Origin: Auanema rhodensis
Taxonomy: Eukaryota > Nematoda > Chromadorea > Rhabditida > Rhabditidae
Direction of reading: 5' to 3'
DNA length: 64,000 nt
Assembly (NCBI GenBank): GCA_964057225.1
Contig: OZ059897.1
Span: 13,144,001 to 13,208,000 of the forward strand
The notes beneath the pieces were generated by a model that did not search any database, was not told where the DNA came from, and worked only from the letters and a program-made list of their open reading frames with translations. Position 1 is the first letter of the stretch, and the number at the start of each line of letters is the position of its first letter. The position numbers and the translations under genes were made by a program. Positions 23,852 through 35,298 of the stretch are shown in pieces.

Positions 23852-24376
23852 TTATAAACCATACTGACTGAGATCGTTACCCCAATTTTGAGGAACTTTC
23901 TTCCTAATAGTTAATATACAACAATTGGGCTTGAGTTTAAATGAAACATCTTCAATTTCCCCTGGGAATTTGGGAACCTACAAAAAAACATTTAAAATAT
24001 TTTTGATCAGACAGAAGAAAACCTGGTAAAAGCGGGAATCAAGAACTGTCTTAACGGGGGGTTTCTTTTTCTTGTCAACTTTTACGATCTCAACTGTGCA
24101 TGACATACTTCTAAAATATGACTATTTTAAGACAATAAAGTTTTCATACTCACGTGACGTCACTTTTTATATAAACTTCAGTATTGGAAGCTTTCATTAG
24201 AGATTTTGGACGAATTCCTTGAACAACTAGTTGAATCGACAACGCCTCCATACTGTCATCATAACGGCCTGAAAATAAGATAATACTTTTACTTCATTAT
24301 ATAAAAATTGATTTAAAAACAAAAAGTTTGGCTTACATCCATCAGGCCCACGGAGATTACTCGATGTTGAAGCCAT
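23852..24376 (-). CDS. Small HSP20/CS-fold-like protein, uncertain family
   Basis: Four exons close in phase: 24337-24376, 24154-24268, 24023-24110, 23852-23977; 122 residues. There is no signal peptide or membrane segment. The layout suggests an HSP20/CS beta-sandwich: SIQLVVQGIRPKSL, EVYIKSDV, a basic loop DKKKKPPVK, RFYQVPKFPGEIEDVSFKLK and CILTIRKKVP. The last two resemble the LP.dV...L..gvLtI.vpk end of small heat-shock proteins. The protein is too diverged to assign a subfamily. It is convergent with stum; the stops are only 218 bp apart. Confidence 0.7.
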
Positions 24377-25316
24377 TTTCCTATTATAGGTAGCCTCTAG
24401 GCATTATTCGTAACACATGAAATTCTAAAATTATGATATCAATAGCACGACATAGGAGATAGAGTGAATTTGAAATGCACTATAACCGGCCAAGATAAAA
24501 GAGAAGAATACTTCAAATTGATGACTCATTATTTACATGAAAAGAAGACGAACTCATCTCAACTTTCTCAAACCCTTGAATATAGGAAGAAACTATGAGA
24601 TAGCCAAGAAACTTGGAAACGTCTTCGGCAATTTTTAAAAAATCAATGGCACAGCTTAAAGCGTGTAGAATGTATAGCTCAAATGATGAAATTAGAAAGA
24701 AATCAATAAGTGGATGAGGACCCCTCAGACAGGAATATTGTTCGAGGTCGTCAAACGAAGCCCATAACGTTTCTGCGCATTCATTCTCTTCTCGTAATTT
24801 GAAACACGAAATGCCAACAGTTTCTCACTGACAAACTAGTTTTAAATAAAAAGGATATACCTATCAAGCTCACTAATCGATTTCGCAATAAATAATTCAA
24901 GCTAAAAAGTGAAACGTAGTCGTAAAAGATATAATTCCATTATAAACTAAATTATGTAATTATTAATAAGTCATAAAGTTATCAAATAACTTAGCTATAT
25001 TTTGAAATTAAAGGATTGCTCGCGCTCTATTGCGAAAGTGACGTGAAGTGGCCAAATTGGAAGATAGATGTTACGCAACGTTATACAATCCGACAAACTT
25101 AAAAGTCTTGAATACCAAGAAGAAAATAGTGAACAGTTATTCTCCGCTTATCGATTTTTTTGCTTAGAAAGTTCAATTCCATATTTCTATATTATAAAAA
25201 CTTTATTTAAATATTGTCTTGTTTTTTCATCTGATTTATTTCCTATCAAAATTGTGTATCATTTCTTCTATTTTATTAACATTTGACTATTTCTAATGAA
25301 AATGGAATTATAGAAG
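24377..25316. promoter_or_regulatory. Divergent intergenic region, 0.9 kb
   Basis: Lies between the divergent starts of the HSP20-like gene and znf-598 and probably holds both promoters. No exon or clear motif was seen. Confidence 0.5.
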
Positions 25317-28300
25317 ATGCCTGCAAATGTAGGTATGTCTTCTAGGGACACTAAGCGAAACAATAATCAAAGCAACAACCAAGCAAACAGCCAGGCAAAC
25401 AGCCAGAGTAGTAATAATAATAGTAATATCAGAAACAATAGGAGAATCAATCAAGGTTTGTTATACATTATAATTTAAAAAAATATTTTTTCATTCAGGA
25501 AATGCTATTAATCGTAGAAATAACAACAATATTAAAGCATCTCAAAATCCTAAAAGTTTACAGGATATAAATATGAGCTCTTATGGTAAAATGATCACTC
25601 AGATAAAGGTTTCTAAATTTTCCAAATTTCATCTCATTATGCTCGCAATTGTAGGAAAATTTCTCTGACATTAAATCAATTAGTGATACTCAAGAAGACT
25701 GTACCATTTGCTGTAAAGCAGCAGACATCTTCGGAATCGGAAACTGCAGGTGGTTTGAATAATATATAACAAAATTGAATTATTGGGGTTTTATAGACAT
25801 CCTGTATGTATCGAATGTGCCATTCGAATTCGTATAATATCTAAACAAAACGTATGCCCCGTATGCCGATCGTCTCTGAATAACGTGGGTTTATAATTTT
25901 CATAATTAGCATTCAATATTTTTTCTAGTATTACTTCGTTTTTGCGTCGCAAGGATTAGCTGATTGCCCCCTTCAAATGGCCAAAATAGGACATAAAGAT
26001 GAGGATCGTTATGGTAAATTTGAAGTTATAAGTAAACAATTTGACTTATGAACTACAGGTGTGAGATTCCAAAATCCTGACGCTTGTGAAAGATATGAGC
26101 AATATTTATCCCATACCTGTAAAAAATGTAAAAAGTATGTTCATGCCAATATTACATTTCAATAATAATTTTTCTTAATCTTGTAGTCCTGATGGTAGTC
26201 GTATGTCCTTTCCTAATTTTATTGCTTTACGACAGCATATGCTAGTTGTTCATCAACTCAGTTATTGTGGAATTTGCACCGATAATTTAAGCTCTTTTTC
26301 AAGGTTTGAAAAGCATTTTTTAATTTTTCATATTTTTTCTTAGGGAACGAAAAACATACAATAAAGCTGAACTTCAAAGGCATACTTCCCATGGTGATGG
26401 CGATTATAATAGTCAGAAAGGCCATCCTCAATGCCTTTTCTGTCCAGAGAGATTCTTTGATGAGGAGGGACAGTATCGTCATTTAAGAAAAGACCATTTC
26501 TTCTGTCAGTTATGTGATTTGGATCATAACACTGCCAACAGATTTTTCAAGTAGTTTTATAAAAGAATTGTCTGACTTTTTTTTTACATTCAGACAACAT
26601 TTTGAGCTTATTAAGCATTACAAAGAATCCCATTTCTTATGTCCTGTTTCTGAATGTACATCCATGGGTATTGCCTTTGCCACTAGTTTTGATCTTGATG
26701 TTCATAAGGTGAAATCAAATTCTATTGGTATAATACATCTTACTTTTTTAGTCTAGAGAACACAGTTCCACGAAAACCTTCAGCTTGTTTCCCGATCGAC
26801 CTACCGGAGAACGAAAGTGAGAAACCAAATTATGATTTTAAAATTTTCATATCAATTTTTAGCCGTTTTCGTAATAATAGGCAACAACCAGTGGAAGCAA
26901 CCCCTCCTCCACCTCCTGTTCCTCAACCAACGTGAGCACTCCATTTTTTTCTGTGATTTTTTTTTTCATTATGTTTCAGACGTGAAGTTGTAGTAGTTCG
27001 TTCAGCTCAGTCATCAGGAGCAAGTCTAGTAGGGAGATCACGCTTTACGGACATGACAAATGATTTTCCTTCTCTTTCTGGTTCGGCGCCTATTGCTCCA
27101 AGTGAAAGAGTTAGCATAGTTTATGTATATCTGCTAACGTGTTGACTACTTACAGGTTGTCGTTCCTAGTGAATTCCCTCGTTTATCAAAAACGGGCCGA
27201 CCAAATCAGCAAGCTGCAAAACCTAAGGTAGTATCTTGTTTATTTAAATGTTTTCCACAAAATTTTATTTTCAGAAGCCGGCAAATCCGCAAGAAGATTT
27301 TCCTAGTCTTGGTGGGTCTTCAAGACCACAAACGGCTCCGACCACAACTGAGAATTGGAGAAAACATACGGTACAATTCCCTACTTTGAGGATAAGAATA
27401 ATTATTTACTTCAGGGAGCTTTCGAAGTTATCGATGACGATGAGAGAGCTGGATCGGTGTCTCAGACATCCAATATTCCTCAAACTGCTTTTCAAGCGCC
27501 TCGATCAGTACAAGTTAGATCTGCTCAGAAAAAGGTCAGCTTAATATAAGATATAAAGATATATTAAATTCGTTATGTGATGTCTACCAGTGATATTTTC
27601 TATAGGAACCAGCTTGTGGTAAGAAGCCTTCTCCAGCTCCCATTGTACATACTGAAGATTTTCCTGCTCTTCCTAGTTCAACTGCTCTATCAAACACCAG
27701 CAACTGGGCTGCCAAGGCTAAGAAAGTAGTTTTTGCTTGTTTGATATTTCAATCAATTATATATGTTTAGTCGGCAATAACAGGTGTGAGAATGCCCAAT
27801 AAGAAAAATAACTTACCCCTTCCTGATATGTGGCCTGAAACATCAACAGTTTCATCAAAGCCATATGAGGCTCCTCCACCAGAGGAATGGAAAGAGGTTC
27901 ATATTATGACATATTTTTATATTCATTATTATGTTTATATAATTAGGTACCTGTTACGAAAAAAATGAGTAAGAAGGAAAAAAAAGAACAACAACGAAAG
28001 GTTCAAGAAATGGCAATTAAAGAAGCTGAAAAACTCGCTGAAGAAGAACTAGCTGAAAGCCGCCGTAAAATGTTGGAACCTCCTGATGAAGGCAAATCAG
28101 ATTTATGAAATTTCCAATATTATTATGTGTTTTTTAGATCTTGAAATGCAAGCTGCGCTCATGAGAGATATTCAAGCCAGCTCTAATATACAAAAAGTCG
28201 AAGTTTGTTTGGTTTTAATTACTTTTTTCACAAGCTTCATTATTAGGAATCGTCATCTAAAAGTAAAAAGAAAAAAAACAAATGTGCAAGTAATGAAAAG

Positions 28301-29033
28301 AAAAAAGACGATTTTTCTGCTGTGAATAGCGTTATTCCTACAACTAAAAAGGAACAAGGAAAACAAAGCAATAAAAATCATACAATTGCAAAAGTTCAAA
28401 CTGAAACTCCATCTGAAACTCCATCGGAAGAAAATGCTCCTGAAGGGAGTTTAACATCTGTAAGCTTAAATCCTCCTTTCTATAAAAAAAAACTTTTTTA
28501 GTGGTTGAAGTGCTCTGTATCGTCAATGTTTTCGGGACTTTCATTATCCAACATAATGGGAGATTATTCAGCTCCTCTCACATCTTTTCCTTCTACTCCT
28601 GTTAATCAAACGGAATCAGTATGTTTATTATCAATGTATATAAAAAAAATGTTATTGTAGTCGTTTGGTACTCCATCATCTAACTCTACTTATGCCACTC
28701 CTCCTGGCATTCAAGATTCTTCTAGTCCAATTTCCAGCGACGGTGTATCTAAATCTTCTTCGTCTGTTGTATACACAGCTCCTCCTGGTTTTGAAAATAT
28801 TGTTTTGGATTCATCATCTTCCGAAAATACTGCTGAGTAGGTTTATTTCTTTCTTGTAATATATGAAAAATTCTTGTATTTGTAATAAACATATCAATTT
28901 CAGAAACCAGAACAAAACTCCTCAAATGTTTTCGATGGCTCCATTTATTTCAAAAAATGATGTTAAGCCTAAAAGTGCTCCGTTGTCGAACATTAAAAAA
29001 GAAGAAGACGGGTGGATTAGAATGAAAAAATAA
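25317..29033 (+). CDS. znf-598: ZNF598/Hel2 RING E3 ubiquitin ligase
   Basis: Many exons from ATG 25317 to stop 29033. After an Asn/Ser-rich start comes a RING finger (CTICCKAADIFGIGNCRHPV, then CIECAIR and CPVC), then the zinc-finger array typical of ZNF598: CKKC, YCGICTDNLSSFSRERKTYN, KGHPQCLFCPERFFDEEGQY, RHLRKDHFFCQLC, HYKESHFLCPVSEC. The long disordered remainder repeats DFPSL/DFPAL motifs (about 27.06, 27.30 and 27.66 kb), has a Lys/Glu-rich helix (KKMSKKEKKEQQRK) and ends GWIRMKK. ZNF598/Hel2 recognises collided ribosomes and ubiquitinates 40S proteins such as eS10 to start ribosome quality control. The domain order matches the family fully. Exon joins were followed but not all were base-checked. 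Confidence 0.93.
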
Positions 29034-29460
29034 GTGCCTTTCAACAGATTCTGAAATTAAAGTTCTATTTGTTTCACAACTTCAGGAAGTCGTTTAGAGT
29101 ATTCTTAGTAGCTTCCATAAGGTTTTTTTTATTTTTAATAATTATTGTTACTTTCATCATCCGTTCTTAATATACAATTTTGCTTTTTCAAGTGGGTATG
29201 GGTAACCTCGATGTTTTTATGAACGATTAATTGATTTATAAAGGTGTCAAACCGTGTTACTTTTATTCTTAATTATTAAGTCATATAGTCAGAAAAACAA
29301 TGCTTCAAATTATGTTCCAGACCAGAAAAATCCTAAATAGATAGTACGTTGTCAACAGTTAGCATCATTACCTGACAGTATTAGACGGCATTTTGGCTCT
29401 AATACAAGCAGGTAAGACGCTACCTGACGACTTAAACAAAGAATATACAATTAGTGGATT

Positions 29461-29616
29461 ATGCTTAGAAATGAAGAAGGAATGTTTCGGGAATCAACAT
29501 TTTGTCGACAAGCTGTCACGGGTGTGAAGAGTGGTCAGTGGCCACAGTGGGCTTACAGTGAGCTGACTGACCACTACCAGCAGAACATTGAGCTCCGCCT
29601 CAGTGACCAAACATGA
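29461..29616 (+). CDS. 51-codon small ORF of unknown function, overlaps a hairpin
   Basis: ATG 29461 to TGA 29616, a G+C-richer block in an AT-rich intergenic region, with residues such as GVKSGQWPQWAYSELTDHYQ. A 10-bp perfect inverted repeat (AGTGGTCAGT at 29530-29539 and ACTGACCACT at 29566-29575) lies inside. It may be a small protein, a structured RNA, or an old exon. There is no signal peptide or known motif. Confidence 0.25.
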   Translation: MLRNEEGMFRESTFCRQAVTGVKSGQWPQWAYSELTDHYQQNIELRLSDQT

Positions 29617-29918
29617 TTAGAGTACGGTATTTAAAGAGAGGATAAGAGAAGTTAAGAATAAGATAGAATTTTAAAACAATGAGAGACAGAGAATCGAAGA
29701 AGAAAAAGATGAGTACTTGATGGGATGAGAGCTGCTTCAGAGCAAAACACAGGACCGACAAGTCTGTATTCTCTTTAACAAGGACAGTAAGAGTGGAGTA
29801 GAGAAATTTTCATTCGCAAAAGCTAGTTATCAATGGACGGGGTATGCTGATTATCTAAGGAAATCGAAATATGCTTATTTGAGTCATAAAATCTTTGTTC
29901 GTAGGCTGATAAATTCAA

Positions 29919-30164
29919 ATGGAAATCAGCAAAAGTTATGTGAGAATATTAACCTTGATTCTAGTAATGGAAATAATATCTTATCGAAACCAAGCAAATG
30001 CACTGGATGATGTGTTTGGGAAAATCTATGCGATTTTGTCTCGAATAAGAACATGCAAATGTGAAAATAAACTGAAAGCTTATTGCATATCATTTAATCG
30101 CAAAGTATGGTTTCTTGTTGTGCTTCAAAAGCTTGCAATCTTAAAGTTTTCTCTGAATATGTAA
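29919..30164 (+). CDS. Candidate secreted peptide with CxC motif
   Basis: The ATG at 29919 lies 14 nt after an acceptor-like TTCGTAG. The first about 28 residues look like a signal peptide (YVRILTLILVMEIISY), followed by LDDVFGKIYAILSRIRTCKC and ENKLKAYCISFNRK. A GTATGG at the end of this stretch could be a donor, in which case the C-terminus comes from a downstream exon and differs from the read-through tail. Three cysteines in C-x-C...C spacing. No family was recognised. Confidence 0.35.
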   Translation: MEISKSYVRILTLILVMEIISYRNQANALDDVFGKIYAILSRIRTCKCENKLKAYCISFNRKVWFLVVLQKLAILKFSLNM

Positions 30165-32690
30165 AATATCAGCTATCTAGCTCTAGCCAATTTTTCTAGA
30201 TTCTTTATTTTTGGAAGAAATTTCAGTTTAATCCTCTTACATGAGTGAAGACATATAACAAAATGTATAAAAAACTTAGAACTTAAGTGAAACAGATTTT
30301 ACGATCGTCATTGAAGACAAACGTTCAGAGTACATATATGAACAAAAAGCGGAAATGATCAAAAAGTGGGCCAGATCATTATCCGTAAAACGGATAGATT
30401 AATTTAACATTACCAGCTACCTTGATAGTATAAGACAGAGAACTTCAAGTGTGATAGAAACTAATAAAACTTCTAATTAGTATGAATAAAAGTTTTGAGA
30501 AATCTCGGATCTCTGTCGTATGTGGAAAATAATAAAAATATTTTCTAGTATATAGTAAGTAATGTTGCAGTATTGTAACACAATCCAATAATTAAAAGTA
30601 GTAGAATGCTAAAACCCAACGAACCTTAATGATGACGTGGATCGCTACCGTGTCTACGGTATTATCAGATGATAAGACACCTTTCGCAACGACTGAGAGC
30701 AGGGGAAGCACTGCCTGCTACTGCATTATGCCTCAGGATAAAGAGAAAATGGAAGCCTATTTCGTTGAAATAAAGCAAAAGAGGGAGGAGCATCAGGAAT
30801 AACATAACGAGAAAATCCATATCAGAAGTAAATGACTATCTTTACAAGAATAGATTTTTGAAAGAAGAACATAAAACGAATTTACAATGTGAATCAACTA
30901 TTTGCTATAGATTGTTTAAACAAGCAGACATAAAAAACGAAGAAAACTACCTTGAATAAAAACTTTGTTTTCTTTAATGAACGAATATCATAAACAGATA
31001 ATAATTATAAGATAAACAATATTTATTAGATAAAATCTTTATATTGTTTCATTAATTTTGTAGAAAAGTAGAAACAGACGTTTTTATATGATAAAAACTA
31101 TGTTGATTGGGAAATCAGAATAGCTAGGTCTATTTGAATCTTTGCGTGTTCCTGGTTCAGACAAGATGAAAGGGAACTTCCTTCGAAAGAAGTGTAATCT
31201 GTCTGGAAATATGGACTCTGTTGTCTGGGAAGCTGCATTATAAGATCAAGCTGGCTGGCTTATCGGGTGATCGCTGGTTTATCAGATAGGTCACAGCAGT
31301 ATTTTCAAAAAGTTGACGATAATTAGGTTGGGTAAAGAATTGGATTGTTATTGTGCAGGATAAGATAAACGAACAGACTTTTTTCTGAGCTGTTTTTATC
31401 TTAGCGAGCTTTCCTAGTTTTTATGATCAGTTCTCTGCTTATATTTTTTGCACAAATATGGTTATTTTATTTTTTCAATCTTACTGTATAACCGGATATA
31501 CAGACGTAGTAGCAACGTTTGTTGACCTGAAGCGTGTCCGGCAAATTGTCCGCATAACCTCTCGATTATGATGATTAGAAGCAAACTAAACAAACACAAT
31601 CTCAGCTCTACTATCTTCTTCAGTTTTCCTTAATATCTCTTTTTACTTTGCCACTCTCTTAGAACTCCTTTGTATTTTACGTCTTTTGACCTCTACCTTA
31701 TGCTTTCAACTCTCTTATTCCTCGCCTTGTTCGTCGTCTTTCTCTTGAAAAGACTTGTAATCACTCATGTCAATAGAACACTTGAGAGCGGAAGAAGAGC
31801 AAGAACCCAAAATTCCGAAAACAGTTTCCTGTTGAAATAAGTGAACAACATGGTGTTAGATGGCTTAAGCATACCATAATCATGCTTGTACCTCTCCCCT
31901 AAACATCACTTAGCATATATAATTAATACTTTACATGTAAAGCCTATTTTCAAATATTTTAAGGTCATATTAGGAAAGTCGAAATAAATCTTATTCATAA
32001 TATTAACAAATGAATCATCTTCTATTGAAATTTACCAATGTACTAAGCACACTGCAAAGCTAAAAAAAGTAACTTCTACAGCAAAGGGAGAAAAATAACT
32101 TGGAATGGTAGAAAGGAAAATAGAGAAGACGTCGGGAAGATCTAGAGGTATGTATGTTATCCTAATAAGGACTTAATATACATATTTGCTCACTTGTCTA
32201 AGCAAGTGGTGGTAGAGAAGTGGAGATTATATAGATGAATGTTCTACAGTTATAAGATACACACAAAATTTTTTTCTTGGAAGGGATACTAAGGTTAACC
32301 AAATGAACGTAGATTGAGAGAATTTTTTTCGAAGTAAATGAGTAACAGAAAAGAAAAAATTCAGCTGTGAAGATGAATTTAGGAAGATTTATTTGAAGAT
32401 AACGTTCTCCATTTTGTTCTTTTTTATTTTAAAATAAAAATAAAAGTATAAAAGCTTTATTGGTGATCAAGTTTAGCAATAAAAACATAGATCAATGAGG
32501 ATATGATATGGAAGTATCGAACATCAAATGAGAATAAGCATGACAATGAATGATGAGAACCAATGAAACAGAGAACCATTGAAATAAAAAGTTAGATAAT
32601 GTTGTTATACACAGATACATGAGAGAAGAAAGAGATGAAGTATGAAGCCAAGAGTATAGAGGTAGATTAAGAGTTAAATAGATGATCTAT

Positions 32691-32983
32691 TTATCCCCAA
32701 TATCCTCCATAAGGCATAACTCCATATCCTCCGTATCCGTATGGGTATGCTCCATAACCAGGATACCCTCCAACAACAAATTGCCTTTTAACACGTGGAA
32801 CAAACGATCTGAATATGGAAAATTGATTGGGTATCAAGTTTAAAAAGCTGAAGATTGCAATAATTTAAAGAATACTTACTCGAGAGGTAGAGGAGTTGGG
32901 AAGGTATCATCTTCACATTTGACGACGACCATGAAAATAGTAAGGAAGGTGAGTAACAGAATTGTAGCACCGGAGGAATTCAT
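32691..32983 (-). CDS. YGGY-type neuropeptide/antimicrobial peptide precursor
   Basis: Two exons, 32880-32983 and 32691-32808, phase-consistent; 73 residues. Signal peptide (ATILLLTFLTIFMVVVKC), acidic spacer, basic cleavage site RVKR, then a Gly/Tyr-rich peptide starting QFVVGGYPGYGAYPYGYGGY and ending PYGGYWG. This is the layout of nematode YGGW-amide-related/NLP-type peptides (the nlp-24 to nlp-33 and related group), several of which are epidermal antimicrobial peptides induced by infection. The precise orthologue cannot be named. A TATA box lies about 45 bp upstream, which suits an inducible, strongly expressed gene. Confidence 0.8.
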
Positions 32984-33025
32984 GATGAAATCTCAGTTGT
33001 TAGAATATACTGACGATGAACGGCG

Positions 33026-33032
33026 TTTTATA
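33026..33032 (-). promoter_or_regulatory. TATA box of the YGGY peptide gene
   Basis: TATAAAA on the minus strand, ending 43 bp before the start codon at 32983. It leaves room for a short 5' UTR of about 10-15 nt. Confidence 0.55.
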
Positions 33033-34353
33033 CTTAATCTAGGAGGTGGGAAGAAAACAATTACTCAATAACATTCAGGTCAGGTTAGCCATGCTGCTAA
33101 AAACAAGTTTTAGTAAAGTTTTTGAAACAGAATAGGTGAAGTTGATGCAAAGGCCAAAGAAGGGTGAAACAATTATCATATTTTTTTTTACATTTCTTCA
33201 AATAAAAACTCTTAAGAATGATGCTACTTATTCATATTTTAAAAAGAAAAATTGAATAAAAAATGGCAGCAATAACATAAAAAAACATGGTTGAAACAAA
33301 ATTACTATAATTGAATATTCCTTCACTATATGATCTTCGATGCTTTATAATTTTCTTCACGTTGTTATAAATTACTCTTGTAGCATAAATATACTTATGC
33401 TTAAAATATTATCAGAAAGAATAAATGAACAAATTGATAGATCGAAGTACAAAATTTGGTATGGTGATGTCAATATTCTTCTGTTCATATTTTTTTTGAT
33501 AAAATTTATTATCTTCGTGTCAATTCCGAATTTTCAAGAAAAATAACCAGTTCACTTGAAGAGGAATTGTTGAAGCAGTACAAATATATGGTGAATGTAC
33601 TCAAAATCCATGAAATAATTAGAAAACTTTCAATTTTGGGATTAAATAATGAACAATGAAAAGTATGACTAATTGATGTTTTCGATACATATAACGAAAC
33701 AAAATGTTAATTTAATATGAGAACAAGGGGTCAGTTAAGTTCACTTTTATGACCACAAAGAGCAACGCATACACCAAAGTCAGCTTTAGGTCGTTTTGAA
33801 TACGAAAAGTCATTCTAAGGACAAGCTGTTGCCATGTGTCTTCTCATGTTGCTTCTGTTTTTAAATGCTCATATGTAAGCATTCTCATCATCCTCAAGTG
33901 GTGTAGGGTGATAGGATTAAACATCTATTATTTTTGAAAATAATCTCCGCACATTTCTAAGCCTTAAATGTTCATTTCGTTCCTATATGAACCATTTTTC
34001 TTTTTCAGCTTTTGTCATAAACTTTTTATTTTTTTGGTACTTGAAAGTTGGATTATTATAACTCAGTTCCTAATCCGTGTCTTTCATTCTTTCATGACCA
34101 TAAATACGTCCCTCCCTTCCCCTAGGGTCATATTTCGCTTCTTCAGACATCAGCAATTGTCACCCAGATGCTTAGAGGATCTATAGTTGTATGCTTGTTC
34201 GTATTCAGTTGATATGATACATGTGACTTCTTCTTTTTCATTTATTAATTCAATATTTTATTTTTTATTTCCGTATTGATCATAAAAGTTTTGAGTATCA
34301 TTATGTTAACCAATAATGGAATAATGAAGCATTTTTCAGGTTTTTCTATAAAA
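33033..34353. other. Intergenic, 1.3 kb, nothing recognised
   Basis: AT-rich; open frames at 33340-33546 and 33968-34186 (+) have hydrophobic, low-complexity composition and no splice partners. Confidence 0.5.
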
Positions 34354-35104
34354 ATGTTGTATTTCGGTTTACTTATTAATACATTTGTAATTTATACTTC
34401 AATAGCTATTGACGATCGAAAATTGTATCATCCTCCCCCAACATCAGTAAGATTACATAAATGTTTTTAGCTTTGAAATCCATTTTCTTCTTCAGCATAT
34501 TAACAATACATTATCATGTATTAAAGGGTATGGTAATAATACTTCAATCAATTGCAATGGAGCTAACTTTGTTCAAACTCATGGATTGTATGCTCTCAAT
34601 TTATGTTCAAAGGTTAATAATTGTTCAAATTTTAGTTACCAGCCATGTTCTCGTCATTCTCATTGCTATAAGTCAAGAGAACCTTCCGATTGGTGTATAA
34701 TGACTTCTAATTACAAATGGCTGTATGTTTCCTATTATATATAAAAAAAGAAATAAACCACATATGAAACAAGCGCTTAAGCCACTCAAAACTTGTTTGT
34801 TTTTGTTACTTTTTTTTCAAAAATAAATATTCTTGTTGTTGAATTATGCCGTCTTTGGAAAATAATGCTTTTCAATATATATATGTATTTTCAGTAACGC
34901 CGGTTGTCATTGTGACAGAAAACTAAGAAGTTGTTTGATAGAAAGATATGATTCAGAGTAAGTATTCATATTCATAACATTTTGTAGATAAACCATATAT
35001 GTATCTATAGATCTCGGCAACACGAATGGGCATATTGCGTTCCAAACAGTGAATTCTTCTGTGATAATTGGGCAAAAAATGCAAGAAAAATGATTCCAAA
35101 TTAA
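34354..35104 (+). CDS. Secreted cysteine-rich protein, divergent PLA2-like
   Basis: Four exons close in phase: 34354-34446, 34496-34722, 34895-34957, 35011-35104; 158 residues. Signal peptide MLYFGLLINTFVIYTSIA. The mature part is Cys-rich: PCSRHSHCYKSREPSDWC aligns with the phospholipase A2 CCxxHDxCY active-site block, keeping His but with Ser in place of the calcium-binding Asp. GCHCDRKLRSC then matches the later PLA2 helix cysteines, and EWAYCVP plus FFCDNWA close the domain. Secreted PLA2s hydrolyse the sn-2 ester of phospholipids. With Asp changed to Ser, ordinary Ca-dependent catalysis is doubtful. The family call rests on cysteine pattern and active-site alignment only. The start is preceded by TTTTTCAG. 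Confidence 0.55.
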
Positions 35105-35298
35105 GCTTTAGCTTTTAAATTTCGTTGGTAACAGCTTTCTATTTCATACTGCGTTCATTTTAAGATCTCTTGAGTATTTTAATAATTTTGTTTTATCTTT
35201 AATACTCACTTAGACACCGAATCAAATATAATTTATTTCCCTATATAACTTTGAAATATTTTTTTAAACTTAGCAGCTACATGTGTTTCATTAATTAG

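Larger units (their letters stand above)
29034..32690. other. Intergenic, 3.7 kb, with small ORF candidates
   Basis: No clear multi-exon gene. Two small candidates at 29461-29616 and 29919-30164 are listed separately. A 36-codon open segment around 31128-31243 (+) has no family resemblance. Confidence 0.5.

Noticed and set aside
34608-34630. Possible 23-nt GT-AG intron in the PLA2-like gene
   Set aside because: Below plausible size; reading straight through keeps the frame and the cysteine pattern.
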